Source: Ruminococcus sp.
Lineage (GTDB): Bacteria > Bacillota > Clostridia > Oscillospirales > Ruminococcaceae
Length of the DNA: 64,000 nucleotides
NCBI GenBank assembly: GCA_017558505.1
Contig: JAFYUM010000011.1
Span: 77,439 to 141,438, forward strand
Reading direction: 5' to 3'
Shown: positions 8,420 to 19,914 of the stretch, one piece after another
Layout of the letters: the number at the start of each line of letters is the position of its first letter
Position numbering within the stretch: position 1 is the first letter of the stretch
Notes under the pieces: generated by a model
Told to the model about the DNA's origin: nothing
The model's input: only the letters and a program-made list of their open reading frames with translations
Database searches by the model: none
Position numbers and translations under genes: made by a program

Positions 8420-8501
8420 TGAAATAAAATTGTGCGATTATCAGATTGTTGATGTTAGCTATTGTATGCAGGACTTTACACATACTTTTCTTATATTTAT
8501 G

Positions 8502-8530
8502 TTGCTTTTCTCCTGCGGATATGCTATAAT
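8502..8530 (+). promoter_or_regulatory. ilvB promoter
   Basis: TTGCTT (8502-8507), 17-bp spacer, TATAAT (8525-8530). A hairpin GCTCCGAA/TTCGGGAGC at 8550-8568 lies in the leader just before the ribosome site. Confidence 0.65.
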
Positions 8531-8589
8531 GTTATAAGGCTAAATATATGCTCCGAATATTCGGGAGCAAGTATAAAGGAATGAAAACT

Positions 8590-10332
8590 ATGAAAATATC
8601 AGGTGCTAAAATAGTTGTTGAAACGCTGATAGAGCAGGGTGTTGATACCGTTTTCGGTTATCCGGGAGGACAGGTTCTCAGCCTTTTTGATGAGCTTTAT
8701 CAGTGCAGCAACAGGATAAATCATATACTTACCGCCCATGAGCAGGGTGCTTCCCACGCAGCCGACGGCTACGCAAGAGCAACAGGTAAAGTCGGGGTAT
8801 GTATTGCTACATCAGGCCCTGGTGCAACTAATCTTGTAACAGGTATAGCTACGGCTTACCTTGACTCTATCCCCGTGGTTGCAATTACAGGCAACGTTCC
8901 TACATCAATTATCGGTAGGGACAGCTTTCAGGAGGTTGACATTGTAGGCGTAACAATGCCAATTACAAAGCATAACTTCATTGTAAAGGATATACGTGAG
9001 CTTGCCGATACTCTCCGTTCCGCCTTTAAAATTGCAAAATCGGGCAGACCGGGTCCCGTTCTTGTTGATATTCCAAAGGATATACAGGTGGCACAATGGG
9101 ATTTTGAGCCCAAGAATGATCCTATCCGCCCATATCCCCTTAAATTTGCTTCCGAACTGAAATTAAAGCAGGCGGCTGAAATGATTAAGGTTTCAAAGCG
9201 TCCATATATCTACTTCGGCGGTGGTATCATATCAGGAAAGGCATCCGCAGAGGTCATAGAGCTGGCTGAAAAAATTGACGCACCTATCGGCTGTACTCTT
9301 ATGGGACTTTCCGCTATACCAAAGGATAATACACGTTTTCTCGGCATGAACGGTATGCACGGTCAGTATGCTTCTTCAATTGCCCTTGATGAAGCCGATC
9401 TGGTAATTGCTCTCGGTGCAAGATTTTCCGATAGAGCAACAGGGGATAAAAAGAGATTCAACAAGAATTTCAGCATAATCCATATTGATATAGATTCAGC
9501 AGAGCTTGACAAGAATATCACTTCAAATCTGTCAGTTCAGGGCGATATAAAGGACTCTATTTACAGATTGCTCCCTATGCTTGAAAAGACAGAGCGAAGC
9601 GACTGGAGCCGCCGTATAGCTGAACTAAAAGAGGAGGAAATCCGCAGACTTGAAAGCGCGTATGCCGCTAAAAAGGACTTTGAGAAAAAGTGCAGCGACT
9701 GCACAAAGCCTTGCAGTATGTCGGGAATTCCTGCTGAAAACCGCCTTGACCCCTATGCTATAATCGACATTATCAGCGAAAAGGCAGGAGAAAATGATAT
9801 TATCGTAACAGATGTAGGACAGCATCAGATGTGGACGGCACAGCGTTACCCGTTCAAAAAGCCACGTACATTCCTCACAAGCGGCGGACTTGGCACAATG
9901 GGTTACGGTATGGGTGCGGCTATCGGTGCGGCAACTACGGGCAAGCGTTCAATCCTTTTCACAGGTGACGGCAGCTTCGGTATGAACTTAAACGAGCTTG
10001 CAACGGCGGCTGTACAGAATACACCTCTTGTAGTGGTTATTATGAATAACGGTGTTCTTGGTATGGTTCGCCAATGGCAGACGCTTTTCTTCAACAAGCA
10101 CTATTCAAATACAACCCTCAATCGCCCAACTGATTTTGTAAAGCTTGCCGAGGCATTTGGCATAAAGGCATCAAGGGCATTCAGTGTTGAGGAGCTTGAA
10201 AAGGCTGCTGATGAGGCGTTCTCTGAAAACCGCCCGTATCTCATTGACTGTGCCGTTGACTGTAATGAATTTGTTCTTCCAATGCTTCCTCCAGGCGGCT
10301 CAATCGACGATATTATCACGGAAATAAAGTGA
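8590..10332 (+). CDS. ilvB: Acetolactate synthase large (catalytic) subunit
   Basis: The 580-residue thiamine-diphosphate enzyme makes 2-acetolactate or 2-aceto-2-hydroxybutyrate, the shared first step of valine/leucine and isoleucine synthesis. The catalytic glutamate is E51 in TAHEQGASHAADGYAR; the ThDP-binding stretch GDGSFGMN...NN is near residues 459-487. AAAGGA at 8575-8580 places the start at ATG 8590 rather than the ATGs at 8548 or 8581. An insert with four cysteines (CSDCTKPC region, near residues 368-375) is common in clostridial IlvB. Followed directly by ilvN. Confidence 0.96.
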   Translation: MKISGAKIVVETLIEQGVDTVFGYPGGQVLSLFDELYQCSNRINHILTAHEQGASHAADGYARATGKVGVCIATSGPGATNLVTGIATAYLDSIPVVAITGNVPTSIIGRDSFQEVDIVGVTMPITKHNFIVKDIRELADTLRSAFKIAKSGRPGPVLVDIPKDIQVAQWDFEPKNDPIRPYPLKFASELKLKQAAEMIKVSKRPYIYFGGGIISGKASAEVIELAEKIDAPIGCTLMGLSAIPKDNTRFLGMNGMHGQYASSIALDEADLVIALGARFSDRATGDKKRFNKNFSIIHIDIDSAELDKNITSNLSVQGDIKDSIYRLLPMLEKTERSDWSRRIAELKEEEIRRLESAYAAKKDFEKKCSDCTKPCSMSGIPAENRLDPYAIIDIISEKAGENDIIVTDVGQHQMWTAQRYPFKKPRTFLTSGGLGTMGYGMGAAIGAATTGKRSILFTGDGSFGMNLNELATAAVQNTPLVVVIMNNGVLGMVRQWQTLFFNKHYSNTTLNRPTDFVKLAEAFGIKASRAFSVEELEKAADEAFSENRPYLIDCAVDCNEFVLPMLPPGGSIDDIITEIK

Positions 10333-10342
10333 GGTGGATTGT

Positions 10343-10843
10343 ATGAATCAGTATGTTATCGGTGCGATTGTTTCAAATATCAGCGGTGTTCTCAGTCGTG
10401 TTTCGGGAATGTTTACCCGTCGTGGCTTCAATATTGACTGTCTTACGGTTGGTGAGACGGAATTCGCTGAATTTTCACGTATTACCGTTGTTTTCCACGG
10501 TGATGAGGACATCAAGGAAAGAATCATTAAACAGCTTGAAAAGCTTCACGATGTAAAGGAAGTGGAGGTTCTCAATCCACAGGAAACTGTTATCCGTGAA
10601 CTGCTTCTTATAAAAGTTCGGAATACCCCCTCAACAAGACAGGATATAATGACTGCCGTTGAGATTTTCCGTTCAAAAATCGTTGACTATTCACCAACAG
10701 CTATTGTATGCGAGCTTACAGGCGAAACTTCCAAAATCAACGCATTTATTGACCTTATGAAGCCCTACGGCATTATGGAAATGTGCCGTACAGGTATTGT
10801 TGCAATTGAAAGAGGCGATAACTGCCTTACGACGGAAAGATAA
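10343..10843 (+). CDS. ilvN: Acetolactate synthase small (regulatory) subunit
   Basis: The 166-residue protein has an N-terminal ACT domain (IVSNISGVLSRVSGMFTRRG, then FNIDCLTVG) and the usual C-terminal domain of the regulatory subunit. It activates IlvB and confers valine feedback inhibition. GAGGTGG at 10331-10337 overlaps the ilvB stop and selects ATG 10343 over the GTG at 10334. Confidence 0.95.
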   Translation: MNQYVIGAIVSNISGVLSRVSGMFTRRGFNIDCLTVGETEFAEFSRITVVFHGDEDIKERIIKQLEKLHDVKEVEVLNPQETVIRELLLIKVRNTPSTRQDIMTAVEIFRSKIVDYSPTAIVCELTGETSKINAFIDLMKPYGIMEMCRTGIVAIERGDNCLTTER

Positions 10844-10849
10844 TTTTCA

Positions 10850-10893
10850 ATTCCGTTACGGAATTGCTGACGAAAAATATCCGCCCCTACAAA
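10850..10893 (+). repeat. Intergenic repeat copy between ilvN and ilvC
   Basis: CAATTCCGTTACGGAATTG forms a palindrome at 10850-10868, followed by AAATATCCGCCCCTACAAAA, half of the GGGGCGGATATTATCCGCC unit in reverse orientation. A related arrangement lies at 15050-15095. Confidence 0.6.
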
Positions 10894-10935
10894 AATTTTA
10901 TATTCAAATATAATTGCCTTTGGGCGATTACATAA

Positions 10936-12003
<1,068 letters not shown>

Positions 12004-12011
12004 TTAAGATT

Positions 12012-12521
12012 ATGGATAATACTTCTGCTGTAAAAACAGCCTCCCGAATAAAATTGATTGCATCGGTTATATTTCTCTCTCTTTATCTTGTACTGATAAT
12101 AAGCGGTGTACACAGGGGATTACGAGTAACAGGTCGATATAGTGAAACCGGTCTTACCTTTGAACCAGAGCTTATAGACGAAAATGAAAGCCTGTTGTTT
12201 TCACGTTCAAATCCTATATACTGCGGAACTATAAAAAGCGGCTTTACCGATTACGAATGTTTTGTTGTTGATACAATACCGAACATTAGATATGCTGCTG
12301 TTAAAAAAGATTCCGATGAATACGAAAAATTCATCAGCGGCGAGGAAGTCACAGGCTATTTTTCGAAGAAATTCAGCGATGAATTTTCAGAGCTTGCTCA
12401 CGATAAAGAATGTTCTGAACTGGGCATAATAATCGTTGACAGACAAAAGGAATTGCTGAGTTTTCTGTGGGGTATTCCATTTCTGATTATCGGTCTGATT
12501 CTTCTGAAAAAATGGCAATAA
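12012..12521 (+). CDS. Uncharacterised small membrane protein in the ilv cluster
   Basis: The 169-residue protein has one N-terminal transmembrane helix (about residues 13-32) and one C-terminal helix (about 147-165) with an extracytoplasmic domain of ~110 residues between them. I recognise no family. It starts 8 bases after ilvC with only a weak ribosome site, so it is probably co-transcribed and coupled to ilvC. Nothing ties it to branched-chain amino acid synthesis apart from place. Confidence 0.7.
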   Translation: MDNTSAVKTASRIKLIASVIFLSLYLVLIISGVHRGLRVTGRYSETGLTFEPELIDENESLLFSRSNPIYCGTIKSGFTDYECFVVDTIPNIRYAAVKKDSDEYEKFISGEEVTGYFSKKFSDEFSELAHDKECSELGIIIVDRQKELLSFLWGIPFLIIGLILLKKWQ

Positions 12522-12555
12522 TCATTATTTAATCTACAGCACAAACACATTCTGT

Positions 12556-12578
12556 AGGGACGCGGTTGTGCCGTGTCC
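12556..12578 (+). repeat. Short hairpin repeat, GGGACGCGG type
   Basis: GGGACgCGG and CCGtGTCCC form a stem around TTGTG. A diverged relative (TGTAGCGACAGGTTGTACCG) lies at 15115-15140. Both occur in gaps of the ilv/leu cluster. Confidence 0.5.
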
Positions 12579-12624
12579 CTATACTTGTACAAATACGATT
12601 ATCCTAAATTGAGGTGAATTTGAA

Positions 12625-14286
12625 ATGAATGAAAATTTTTTCTGTAATGGTGTCGAAAAAGCTCCACAGCGTTCACTTTTCAACGCTCTTGGAATGACAA
12701 AAGAGGAAATGAAACGCCCCCTCGTTGGTATCGTTTCTTCCTATAACGAAATTGTACCAGGTCATATGAATATTGACAAAATCGTTGAGGCTGTAAAGCT
12801 TGGCGTAGCTATGGGCGGCGGTACTCCTGTTGTTTTCCCTGCTATCGCTGTTTGTGACGGTATCGCAATGGGACACCAAGGTATGAAATACTCCCTTGTA
12901 ACCCGTGACCTTATTGCTGATTCTACTGAATGTATGGCTCTTGCACATCACTTTGACGCTCTTGTTATGGTTCCCAACTGCGATAAAAACGTGCCTGGTC
13001 TGCTTATGGCGGCGGCTCGTCTTAATGTTCCCACTATTTTCGTAAGCGGCGGTCCTATGCTTGCAGGTCATGTCAAAGGCAAAAAAACTTCCCTTTCCTC
13101 TATGTTTGAGGCTGTAGGCTCATACACAGCAGGCAAAATGTCAATCGAAGACGTTGAAGAATACGAAAACAGCGCTTGTCCCACCTGCGGTTCATGTTCA
13201 GGTATGTACACCGCAAACTCTATGAACTGTCTTACAGAGGTTCTTGGTATGGGATTAAAGGGCAACGGCACAATTCCTGCTGTTTACTCCGACAGAATCA
13301 AGCTTGCTAAAATGGCAGGTATGCAGGTTATGGAGCTTTACAGACAGAATATCCGCCCTCTTGACATCATGACAGAAAAGGCTTTCATTAACGCTCTTAC
13401 TGCTGATATGGCACTGGGCTGTTCAACTAACAGTATGCTCCACCTCCCTGCTATCGCTAATGAGTGCGGTGTAAATATCAATCTCGACATTGCCAATGAA
13501 ATAAGTGCAAGAACTCCCAATCTCTGCCACCTTGCCCCTGCAGGTCATACCTATATGGAGGATCTGAACGAGGCTGGCGGTGTTTATGCAGTTCTCAATG
13601 AACTTTCAAAGAAAAATCTTCTCAATCTCGACTGTATGACAGTTACAGGAAAGACTGTAGGCGAGAATATTTCAGGATGTATCAATAAGGATACAGAAAC
13701 TATCCGCCCCATTGACAATCCCTACAGCAAAACTGGCGGAATTGCTGTTCTCCGTGGAAATCTTGCTCCCGACGGCTGTGTTGTAAAGAGAAGTGCTGTT
13801 GCTCCCGAAATGCTTTCACACAAGGGTACTGCAAGAGTATTCAACAGCGAGGAAGAAGCTATCAAGGTTATCTACGAGGGCGGTATCAAGGCTGGCGATG
13901 TTGTTGTTATCCGCTACGAAGGCCCTGCTGGCGGTCCCGGTATGCGTGAAATGCTCTCACCTACATCTGCAATTCAGGGAGCAGGTCTTGGCTCATCCGT
14001 TGCACTTATCACAGACGGACGTTTCAGCGGTGCAACCCGTGGTGCGGCTATCGGTCACGTATCCCCCGAAGCTGTAAACGGTGGTACTATCGCCTATGTA
14101 AAGGACGGAGATATTATTTCTATCGACATTCCCAATTATTCAATTAATCTCGAAATCTCCGATGAAGAACTGGCAGAGCGTAAAAAGACTATGCCAATTC
14201 TCAGAAAAGAAAATATCACAGGCTATCTCAAACGCTATGCACAGCAGGTTTCCTCTGCTGATAAGGGTGCGATAATTAATAAATAA
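12625..14286 (+). CDS. ilvD: Dihydroxy-acid dehydratase
   Basis: The 553-residue Fe-S dehydratase converts 2,3-dihydroxy acids to 2-oxo acids for valine, isoleucine and leucine. Conserved cysteines are C119 in CDKNVPG and C185/C188/C191 in [36 protein letters not shown] is the C-terminal family signature. GAGGTG precedes the ATG. An intergenic repeat starts at its stop. Confidence 0.97.
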   Translation: MNENFFCNGVEKAPQRSLFNALGMTKEEMKRPLVGIVSSYNEIVPGHMNIDKIVEAVKLGVAMGGGTPVVFPAIAVCDGIAMGHQGMKYSLVTRDLIADSTECMALAHHFDALVMVPNCDKNVPGLLMAAARLNVPTIFVSGGPMLAGHVKGKKTSLSSMFEAVGSYTAGKMSIEDVEEYENSACPTCGSCSGMYTANSMNCLTEVLGMGLKGNGTIPAVYSDRIKLAKMAGMQVMELYRQNIRPLDIMTEKAFINALTADMALGCSTNSMLHLPAIANECGVNINLDIANEISARTPNLCHLAPAGHTYMEDLNEAGGVYAVLNELSKKNLLNLDCMTVTGKTVGENISGCINKDTETIRPIDNPYSKTGGIAVLRGNLAPDGCVVKRSAVAPEMLSHKGTARVFNSEEEAIKVIYEGGIKAGDVVVIRYEGPAGGPGMREMLSPTSAIQGAGLGSSVALITDGRFSGATRGAAIGHVSPEAVNGGTIAYVKDGDIISIDIPNYSINLEISDEELAERKKTMPILRKENITGYLKRYAQQVSSADKGAIINK

Positions 14287-14344
14287 TGCGTAATGCGTAA
14301 TTCGTAATGCGTAATTAATTGTAGGGGCGGATATTATCCGCCCG
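14287..14344 (+). repeat. Composite intergenic repeat copy beginning at the ilvD stop
   Basis: Three partial tandem copies of TAATGCGTAAT/TTCGTAATGCGTAATT are followed by TTGTAGGGGCGGATATTATC and CGCCCG, a palindrome. This is the most complete copy of the two-part repeat found also at 4024-4073 and 192-250. Confidence 0.75.
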
Positions 14345-14369
14345 ATATATAAAACAGGAGAAATTTGTT

Positions 14370-15050
14370 ATGAATAATGTTTTTGAAATTGACAATGGAA
14401 TATTGATAAAATATCATGGCGAAGATGACGAAGTTATTGTTCCTGACGGTGTTATCAAAATCGGTAGTGAGGCATTCGAGAATAATGAAAATCTGCGTAG
14501 CATTGATTTATCGGAAAGCGTGGTAAGCATAGGGAGATTTGCTTTTTTCGGATGCAAAAGCCTAGTATCTGTCAATCTTCCAAACAGTCTTAAAACTATT
14601 GAGGAAAAGGCTTTTCGTGATTGTACAAATTTATTTGATATAACTCTGCCAAATGGTATCACCAATATTGAAAGTGATATGCTTGACTTTTGTGATAATT
14701 TGGAAGAAATCACAATATATGGCGAGGTTTTTACTTTAGAAGATATTATTGATGAATACGACTGGAGCGAAATTGCCGAAGACTATGATATAGACGAAGA
14801 TGAAATCTGTAATCTAACCATAGCCGTTCACAACACATTGGTTGAAGATTTATTAAAACTCCTCATCAATGGCGATTTTGATAAGTTGTATATGCCCGAA
14901 GATCTACGTTATGAAATTATTGCAAATGTGCTTAAACATAAGCCTGCAAACATTAATTTTCTGAAAATGGCGAAAGAACATATTACAGAATTAACACCGT
15001 ATCTGACAGAAAATCCAGAAGTTATTCAATATATTAACGAAAATATTTGA
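14370..15050 (+). CDS. Cytoplasmic leucine-rich repeat protein (LRR_5/BspA type)
   Basis: The 226-residue protein has about four 23-residue BspA-type repeats in residues 15-115 (IKIGSEAFENNENLRSIDLS, then VSIGRFAFFGCKSLVSVNLP, and so on), then an acidic helical tail. There is no signal peptide, so it is probably cytoplasmic, unlike the secreted LRR proteins later in the window. The LRR type is also different. AGGAG precedes the ATG. The function and the reason for its place between ilvD and leuC are unknown. Confidence 0.8.
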   Translation: MNNVFEIDNGILIKYHGEDDEVIVPDGVIKIGSEAFENNENLRSIDLSESVVSIGRFAFFGCKSLVSVNLPNSLKTIEEKAFRDCTNLFDITLPNGITNIESDMLDFCDNLEEITIYGEVFTLEDIIDEYDWSEIAEDYDIDEDEICNLTIAVHNTLVEDLLKLLINGDFDKLYMPEDLRYEIIANVLKHKPANINFLKMAKEHITELTPYLTENPEVIQYINENI

Positions 15051-15140
15051 TTTCGTTCCGAACTTTCGGGAGAATAATATCCGCCCCTACAAAAAACAAC
15101 GTAAAATAGACATTTGTAGCGACAGGTTGTACCGTGTCCG
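15050..15140 (+). repeat. Intergenic repeats between the LRR gene and leuC
   Basis: TTCGTTCCGAACTTTCGGGA is followed by GAATAATATCCGCCCCTACA (the GGGGCGGATATT unit reversed) and then a GGGACGCGG-type relative near 15115-15140. The region has no ORF. Confidence 0.5.
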
Positions 15141-15196
15141 CCACAAAATGATGTTATACAAACACAACCTATTCCCCAAGAAAAGAGGTTTTTACA

Positions 15197-16465
15197 ATGG
15201 GAATGACAATGACACAGAAAATACTTGCGGCTCACGCAGGACTTGACAGCGTTGAAACAGGACAGCTTATCCTTGCCAATCTTGACTTAGTTCTCGGCAA
15301 CGATATTACCTCCCCCGTAGCTATCAAGGAATTTGCAAAGCTGAATAAGAACGGAGTTTTTGACAAAGATAAGGTCACAATGGTAATGGACCACTTCGCT
15401 CCGAACAAGGACATAAAGGCGGCGGAGCAGTGTAAAATGTGCCGTGAATTCTGCGGTGCCAATGATGTTACTCATTTCTACGATGTAGGCGAAATGGGAA
15501 TTGAACACGCTCTCCTACCCGAAAAAGGACTTGTTTCCGCAGGTTTCTGTGTTATCGGCGCTGATTCCCACACCTGCACATACGGTGCATTAGGTGCATT
15601 CTCCACAGGTGTAGGCTCAACTGATATGGCTTGCGGTATGGCTATCGGAAAAGCTTGGTTCAAAGTCCCCTCCGCTATCCGCTTCAACCTTACAGGCAAG
15701 CTTAGCAAGTACGTTTCGGGCAAGGATGTCATTCTCCATATTATCGGAAAAATCGGTGTTGACGGTGCGTTGTACAAGTCAATGGAATTCGGCGGCGAGG
15801 GACTTTCCTCCCTGTCTATGGACGATCGCCTCTGCATTGCAAATATGGCAATTGAAGCAGGTGCAAAGAACGGCATTTTCGAGGTTGACCAGATTACTCT
15901 TGACTACATCAAGGCACACAATGCCGCTGAACCTGTTATTTACAAGGCTGACGAGGACGCTGTATATGACGAGATAATCGACATTGACCTCTCTGCAATC
16001 GAGCCTACTGTGGCATTTCCTCATCTTCCCGAAAATGCAAGAACTTTCAGCGAAATCGGGGATATTAAAATCGACCAGGTTATTATCGGCTCATGTACCA
16101 ACGGCAGACTTGAGGACTTACAGCAGGCGGCTGAAATCCTCAAAGGCAGAAAATGTGCAAAGGGTGTACGTGTTATCATTATTCCTGCAACTCAGCAGAT
16201 TTACCTTGACGCTATGGAGCAGGGACTCCTGAAAATCTTCATCGAATCGGGAGCAGTTGTTTCAACTCCCACCTGCGGTCCTTGTCTTGGCGGTCATATG
16301 GGTATTCTTGCGGCAGGTGAACGTGCTGTAGCTACCACAAACCGCAATTTCGTAGGACGTATGGGACACGTTGACTCCGAAATTTATCTTGCAAGTCCTG
16401 CAACTGCCGCTGCAAGTGCAATTACAGGAAAAATCACAAGTCCCCGGGAGGTAATGAGCAAATGA
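15197..16465 (+). CDS. leuC: 3-isopropylmalate dehydratase large subunit
   Basis: The 422-residue aconitase-family subunit isomerises 2- to 3-isopropylmalate together with LeuD. The [4Fe-4S] cysteines are C300 (GSCTNGR), C360 and C363 ([11 protein letters not shown]). [20 protein letters not shown] is the substrate loop. AGAGG at 15184-15188 fits ATG 15197. The stop overlaps the leuD start by 4 bases. Confidence 0.97.
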   Translation: MGMTMTQKILAAHAGLDSVETGQLILANLDLVLGNDITSPVAIKEFAKLNKNGVFDKDKVTMVMDHFAPNKDIKAAEQCKMCREFCGANDVTHFYDVGEMGIEHALLPEKGLVSAGFCVIGADSHTCTYGALGAFSTGVGSTDMACGMAIGKAWFKVPSAIRFNLTGKLSKYVSGKDVILHIIGKIGVDGALYKSMEFGGEGLSSLSMDDRLCIANMAIEAGAKNGIFEVDQITLDYIKAHNAAEPVIYKADEDAVYDEIIDIDLSAIEPTVAFPHLPENARTFSEIGDIKIDQVIIGSCTNGRLEDLQQAAEILKGRKCAKGVRVIIIPATQQIYLDAMEQGLLKIFIESGAVVSTPTCGPCLGGHMGILAAGERAVATTNRNFVGRMGHVDSEIYLASPATAAASAITGKITSPREVMSK

Positions 16466-16956
16466 AATATACTGGAAATGTTCTGAAATACGGCAATAAC
16501 GTGGATACTGATGTTATTATCCCTGCCCGTTATCTCAACACAAGCGACCATAAGGAGCTTGCCTCCCATTGTATGGAGGATATTGACAAGACTTTTGTAA
16601 ACCGTGTTCAGCAGGGCGATATTATTACAGCAGGTCAGAATTTCGGCTGCGGTTCCTCCCGTGAACACGCTCCGATTGCAATTAAGGCAAGCGGAATTTC
16701 CCTTGTTATAGCCAAAAGCTTTGCACGTATCTTCTACCGCAACGCTATAAATATCGGTCTTGCAATTGTGGAATGTCCCGAAGCTGCCGACAATATCTCC
16801 GAGGGCGATAAAGTCGAGGCTGATATGGATAACGGAATTATCTGCAACCTCACTACAGGTCAGGAGTTCAAAGCTGCACCATTCCCCGATTTTATTCAGA
16901 AAATCATCGAAAACGGCGGTCTTATGGAGTCGATTGCCAAAGGGGGGATTGAATAA
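16462..16956 (+). CDS. leuD: 3-isopropylmalate dehydratase small subunit
   Basis: The 164-residue partner of Leu[14 protein letters not shown] and [14 protein letters not shown] are the family signatures. ATGA overlap with leuC and TAATG overlap with the next gene show a translationally coupled operon. Confidence 0.97.
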   Translation: MKYTGNVLKYGNNVDTDVIIPARYLNTSDHKELASHCMEDIDKTFVNRVQQGDIITAGQNFGCGSSREHAPIAIKASGISLVIAKSFARIFYRNAINIGLAIVECPEAADNISEGDKVEADMDNGIICNLTTGQEFKAAPFPDFIQKIIENGGLMESIAKGGIE

Positions 16957-17489
16957 TGTCCGCTTTTAACGATTGGTATGAATCTCAGAGTATCGGCGTT
17001 CAATCTTTTGTACTGGTTGCTATTATAATAATATTATTTACTGCCGGTATGCTTGCTATATTGCTTTTTCTTGAAAAAATTGTGCAGCCTTTATGTGCTA
17101 AACGGGATAGCAAAAATCAGGAAAAAAAGCTTAAACGTCAGGCTGAAGAAATGGAACTGCAAAAGGAACGTAATGCGGCACTTGTGTCAGAATATAAATC
17201 AAAACGTATTACAAGAAAAGTGGTAGAAAAAATAAAAAATGACAAGGAACTTGTATCTGTCAAACTAACATATTATAATATGATTCTGTATTACGAAAAC
17301 AGCGAAAGCGAATTTTCATATTTTGAATGGGAAATCAGCGAAGAATTGAGAATTGGTGAAAGTTCAATCAATGTATTTGAATATGCCCAATTTGCAGAGG
17401 CTGTCTGCCAGCTCCTCGGAGATAAATACGAATATAGAGAAACCGAAATGACCACCGAAGGAATTATTGTAGTTTCCAAAGGAGAATAA
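16956..17489 (+). CDS. Uncharacterised membrane-anchored coiled-coil protein between leuD and leuB
   Basis: The 177-residue protein has one transmembrane helix (about residues 15-40), a charged coiled-coil stretch (about 47-85), and a small globular C-terminal part with alternating strands. No family recognised. Its ATG overlaps the leuD stop (TAATG) and leuB starts 3 bases after its stop, so it is translated as part of the leu operon. It is not a known leucine pathway protein. Confidence 0.72.
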   Translation: MSAFNDWYESQSIGVQSFVLVAIIIILFTAGMLAILLFLEKIVQPLCAKRDSKNQEKKLKRQAEEMELQKERNAALVSEYKSKRITRKVVEKIKNDKELVSVKLTYYNMILYYENSESEFSYFEWEISEELRIGESSINVFEYAQFAEAVCQLLGDKYEYRETEMTTEGIIVVSKGE

Positions 17490-17491
17490 TT

Positions 17492-18571
17492 ATGAATTTC
17501 AATATTGCTTTACTTAAAGGTGACGGTATAGGCCCTGAAATCGTTGACGGTGCTGTTGCCGTACTTGAAAAAATCGCCCATAAATTCGGGCATATATTCA
17601 ATTTCACACCATATCTCATTGGCGGCTGTGCTATTGACGCAACAGGCAAGCCCCTGCCGCAGGAAACTGTTGACGGCTGTCTTGCCTCCGACAGCGTGCT
17701 TCTCGGTGCAGTAGGCGGCCCTAAATGGGACGACCAGCCTGGCGAAAACCGCCCTGAAAAGGCTCTTTTAGGTATCCGCTCCGCATTGGGACTTTATACA
17801 AATCTCCGCCCTGCGTCACTTTATCCTGCACTCCGTGGTGCCTCTCCCCTTAAAGATGAAATCGTGGGTGACGGCTTTGATATTATGATTGTCCGTGAAC
17901 TCACAGGCGGAATTTACTTTGGTGACCGTGGCTACCGTCAGGGCAAATACGGTGAGGAGGCATACGACACCGAGGCTTACAGCGTAACTGAAATTGAGCG
18001 AATCGGCAGAACTGCTTTTGAATCCGCTATGAAACGCAATAAAAAGCTTTGCAGTATCGACAAGGCTAATGTTCTTGAATCCTCACGTCTTTGGAGAAAG
18101 ACAATGCACCGTCTTGCAGAGGAATACCCCGAAGTTGAATATTCCGATATGTTCGTTGACAATGCGGCTATGCAGCTTGTGAGAAATCCCCGACAGTTCG
18201 ATGTTATCGTAACTTCAAATATGTTCGGTGACATTCTTTCTGATGAGGCGTCACAGATTACAGGCTCAATAGGTATGCTTGCATCTGCTTCTCTCGGAGC
18301 GTCAACAAGAGGTATGTATGAACCTATTCACGGCTCTGCTCCCGATATTGCAGGAAAAAACATTGCAAATCCCATTGCTACTATACTTTCAGCGGCTATG
18401 ATGCTCCGCTATTCATTCAATCTCAACGATGAAGCCGCAGCTATCGAAAATGCCGTAAACAAGGTCCTTGACGAGGGTTGGAGAACTGCCGACCTTATGG
18501 GCTGTGCCGAGGGTACGCCCCTTTCCTGCACGGAAATGACAGAAAAAATCTGCGAGGCACTCAATGGCTAA
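17492..18571 (+). CDS. leuB: 3-isopropylmalate dehydrogenase
   Basis: The 359-residue NAD-dependent decarboxylating dehydrogenase oxidises 3-isopropylmalate to 2-oxoisocaproate. GDGIGPEIV at the start, [35 protein letters not shown] and [14 protein letters not shown] are all family signatures. AAAGGAG precedes the ATG. Its last 8 bases overlap the following ATPase gene. Confidence 0.97.
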   Translation: MNFNIALLKGDGIGPEIVDGAVAVLEKIAHKFGHIFNFTPYLIGGCAIDATGKPLPQETVDGCLASDSVLLGAVGGPKWDDQPGENRPEKALLGIRSALGLYTNLRPASLYPALRGASPLKDEIVGDGFDIMIVRELTGGIYFGDRGYRQGKYGEEAYDTEAYSVTEIERIGRTAFESAMKRNKKLCSIDKANVLESSRLWRKTMHRLAEEYPEVEYSDMFVDNAAMQLVRNPRQFDVIVTSNMFGDILSDEASQITGSIGMLASASLGASTRGMYEPIHGSAPDIAGKNIANPIATILSAAMMLRYSFNLNDEAAAIENAVNKVLDEGWRTADLMGCAEGTPLSCTEMTEKICEALNG

Positions 18572-19766
18572 TATACGTGAAAAACTGGACAATCTACACT
18601 GCGGACTGAATTCCCTTGCGGTATTCAGAAATATTCTGGAAAATGACGTTATATCGTCACTTTCCGCACTTCTTGAACTTCACGCCGAGGGAAAAAGCTT
18701 TGATGTAAATATTTACTCTAAATTCGTTTCACGACTTTATCAGCACAATGTCAATCTTTCCCAATATATATTCAAGCTTGTCTGCGAGGACGAAAACTTC
18801 TATATTTCGGGAAAATCCGAGGGTAAAACCTTCGATGAACTGATTGAATCCGCTGTGGTAAATGAACTTGAAATGCTCCGTGAAATCTCACAGCTTACCG
18901 CTGAGGAACTGCAATACGGCTATTACCGCCTTTATCAGCTGCCTCAATGGAAAACAGCTGACATTGATTTTGTGGCTGAATACAGAAACCGCATTGAAAA
19001 TATCGGGATTTACGGATGCGGAGTTTTTGCCGAATCTACGATGTTTATTCTCCGCAATGGCGAAATCGTCCCCGTAAAAGCTCCCGATACACAGCGGCTT
19101 GATATGCTTTTCGGCTATGAGTGTGAACGGAACGAGGTCATTGAAAATACCCTTGCTCTTGTAAAGGGAAAAACTGCACAGAATACCCTGCTTTACGGTG
19201 ACGCAGGCACGGGAAAATCCTCAACTGTAAAAGCTGTTGTAAATGAATTTTCCTGTATGGGACTGCGCCTTGTGGAAATTACAAAGGAGCAGTTACGGGA
19301 ATTGCCCGAACTCATTGATAAATTAAGCGTAAATCCGCTGAAATTCATTATTTTTGTGGACGATTTAACTTTCACTTCGGGAGAAGATTGCTTCGGTGCG
19401 TTAAAAGCGGCTCTTGAAGGCTCTGTTTCAGCACGTTCTGACAATATTGCAATTTATGCCACAAGCAACCGCCGTCACCTTGTAAAGGAAAGCTTTTCTG
19501 ACCGTGAGGGCGATGATGTTCACCGCAACGATACAATGCAGGAATTGCTCTCGCTGTCGGCACGTTTCGGACTTCGTGTGAATTTCAGTCGTCCCGATAA
19601 GAAGAATTATACCGCCATTGCCCTTGAACTTGCAAAGGCAAACGGCATTGATATGCCCGATGAGGAGCTTTTCCTCAAAGCGGAGCAATTCGCTATTTCT
19701 TCGGGAAACGGACGTTCACCCAGAACTGCACGGCAATTCATTAATCAACTTATTATTAATTCCTAG
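18564..19766 (+). CDS. DUF815-type AAA ATPase
   Basis: The 400-residue protein has an N-terminal helical region (~190 residues) and a P-loop ATPase domain: Walker [10 protein letters not shown] near residue 212, Walker [11 protein letters not shown], sensor-1-like ATSNRRHLV, and a late arginine pair SPRTARQF. This arrangement matches the DUF815 family of predicted ATPases, whose function is not established. It overlaps leuB by 8 bases, so it depends on leu operon translation. A hairpin follows its stop at once (19766-19784). Confidence 0.85.
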   Translation: MANIREKLDNLHCGLNSLAVFRNILENDVISSLSALLELHAEGKSFDVNIYSKFVSRLYQHNVNLSQYIFKLVCEDENFYISGKSEGKTFDELIESAVVNELEMLREISQLTAEELQYGYYRLYQLPQWKTADIDFVAEYRNRIENIGIYGCGVFAESTMFILRNGEIVPVKAPDTQRLDMLFGYECERNEVIENTLALVKGKTAQNTLLYGDAGTGKSSTVKAVVNEFSCMGLRLVEITKEQLRELPELIDKLSVNPLKFIIFVDDLTFTSGEDCFGALKAALEGSVSARSDNIAIYATSNRRHLVKESFSDREGDDVHRNDTMQELLSLSARFGLRVNFSRPDKKNYTAIALELAKANGIDMPDEELFLKAEQFAISSGNGRSPRTARQFINQLIINS

Positions 19767-19784
19767 GCAATGCTTCTCATTGCC
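19766..19784 (+). terminator. Perfect hairpin after the DUF815 gene, possible terminator
   Basis: GGCAATG-CTTCT-CATTGCC starts at the stop codon. It lacks a U-run. It is followed by a TTTAGC-rich direct-repeat stretch (about 19790-19820) of unknown meaning. Confidence 0.4.
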
Positions 19785-19820
19785 AGCCTTTAGCCTTTAG
19801 CTATTAGCTTTTAGCTATTT
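19785..19820 (+). repeat. TTTAGC/TTAGCTATT direct repeats
   Basis: CCTTTAGCCTTTAGCTATTA followed by GCTTTTAGCTATT: four near-identical 6-7 base units in tandem between the DUF815 gene and ilvA. Confidence 0.5.
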
Positions 19821-19914
19821 ATGCGAACCGCAAAAACAAATCCTAATTTATAGATAATCGTATAAATTACAGCTTTTAAAGCTAACAGCTTATTAAAAAA
19901 AGGAGTCTTTATTT

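Noticed and set aside
14370-15050. Grouping this LRR protein with the surface LRR proteins
   Set aside because: It has no signal peptide and a different repeat type (BspA-like, about 23 residues), so a common origin is not supported.
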